Part shown: positions 63,418 through 64,000 of the stretch, piece by piece | Layout of the letters: the number at the start of each line of letters is the position of its first letter | How positions within the stretch are numbered: the first letter of the stretch is position 1 | Origin: JAXGXJ01 sp963816155 | GTDB lineage: Bacteria; Actinomycetota; Thermoleophilia; RBG-16-64-13 | Assembly: GCA_963816155.1 (NCBI GenBank) | Contig: CAWFJE010000010.1 | Coordinates: 248,001 to 312,000 of the forward strand | DNA length: 64,000 bases | Direction: 5' to 3' | Notes under the pieces: model-generated | The model's input: the letters and a program-made list of their open reading frames with translations, nothing else | Database searches by the model: none | What the model was told of the DNA's origin: nothing | Translations under genes and position numbers: made by a program

Positions 63418-64000
63418 ATGGACAACACTGCCGAGATGATCTTTACGGGCGACGAGTTGCTGCGCGGAGAGACGGTCAACACCAACCAGGCCTTCCTCGG
63501 CGAGAGACTGCTCGAGCTGGGAGTCTTCCCCGCGCGCTCCGTCACCGTGAGGGACGACCTGGCTGAGATCGTGGCGACCATCCGCGAGGGCCTGGCGCGC
63601 AGACCACTTGTGCTCATCCTGTCCGGCGGGCTCGGCCCCACCGAGGACGACCTCACCCGAGAAGCCGTCTCCACGGCGCTCGGGCGCCCGCTAGAGCACC
63701 ACGAAGAGCTTCTGGACGAGATCCGCCGCCGCTTCGCGGCCCTTGAATACGTCATGACGGACAGCAACCTCAAACAGGCCCAACTCCCCCGCGGTGCAGC
63801 CGCCATCCCCATCTCCGGGACCGCCCCCGGCTTCACCATCGACGAGGGCAGCACGCTGGTGGTGGCGCTCCCCGGCGTCCCCTGGGAACTCAAAGAGATG
63901 TGGGCGGGCACCTTGGAACCCCTCCTGCGCACCCGTCTCCTGGCCCTGGGCTCGTCTGGGCATGTGGTGCGCCGCGTGAGGACGTTCGGCATAGGTGAAT
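63418..64000 (+). CDS. cinA: CinA-family protein, N-terminal part
   Basis: Only the first 194 codons are in the window. The N-terminus M-D-N-T-A-E-M-I-F-T-G-D-E-L-L-R-G and the later ILSGGLGPTEDDLT are the molybdopterin-binding-like (MoeA/MogA fold) motifs of CinA; ALPGVPWELKEMW follows near residue 160. CinA proteins act as ADP-ribose pyrophosphatases and, with the C-terminal domain, nicotinamide mononucleotide deamidases. GGAG lies five nt before the ATG. The C-terminal domain would lie past the window edge. Confidence 0.93.
   Translation, partial: MDNTAEMIFTGDELLRGETVNTNQAFLGERLLELGVFPARSVTVRDDLAEIVATIREGLARRPLVLILSGGLGPTEDDLTREAVSTALGRPLEHHEELLDEIRRRFAALEYVMTDSNLKQAQLPRGAAAIPISGTAPGFTIDEGSTLVVALPGVPWELKEMWAGTLEPLLRTRLLALGSSGHVVRRVRTFGIGE

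Overview
The window reads as chromosomal DNA of a high-GC, probably anaerobic actinobacterium. The lineage evidence is a 166-residue BldD-type regulator with the c-di-GMP-binding signature, futalosine-pathway menaquinone genes, start codons frequently GTG, many 1-4 nt overlaps between neighbouring genes, and several promoters whose -10 box lies 6-8 nt before the start codon (leaderless mRNAs). I cannot name the genus. Two genes (livG near 37055, trpD near 60103) are interrupted by single frameshifts, which may be real or may be assembly errors.

Left part (1-32.7 kb) is mostly housekeeping. An alpha/beta hydrolase and YajQ (minus) are followed by a membrane-anchored M23 peptidase (plus), a LarA-family nickel racemase and an ABC-F ATPase. 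A tight operon at 13.4-6.5 kb encodes the 2-oxoacid dehydrogenase E1 alpha, E1 beta, two nitroreductase paralogues, E2, futalosine hydrolase (MqnB) and MqnD. Then come a beta-CASP nuclease, acetyl-CoA synthetase, LeuRS, a three-domain winged-helix/GT2/HAD fusion with an ion transporter, uvrB, a lytic transglycosylase, coaE, rpsA, polA, a GntR-type regulator with a molybdate-binding-like domain, and tatA.

Centre (32.8-53.5 kb) is the accessory island and the main result. Transcribed leftward, it holds: BKACE lyase, SDR reductase, 3-hydroxyacyl-CoA-dehydrogenase-like enzyme and cyclase-family hydrolase (53.0-49.3 kb); an orphan Fe-S subunit; a near-orthologue of Pelobacter pyrogallol:phloroglucinol transhydroxylase (large and small subunits); an Isf-type iron-sulfur flavoprotein; an IclR regulator; a second, diverged transhydroxylase-type molybdoenzyme pair; a complete LivKGFHM ABC importer; and a second IclR regulator. 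Together they spell a predicted pathway pyrogallol -> phloroglucinol -> dihydrophloroglucinol -> 3-hydroxy-5-oxohexanoate -> triacetate -> acetoacetate units. Palindromes built on GGAAT/ATTCC lie before both molybdoenzyme operons and before the second iclR, suggesting one local regulon. A small palindromic repeat occurs twice in the island.

Right part (53.6-64 kb) has tRNA-Leu(CAA), the BldD-like regulator (plus), and a leftward hisI-trpE-trpG-trpD-trpC-corA-trpF-trpB-trpA operon, unusual for containing a CorA-type metal transporter. The window ends inside cinA (plus).
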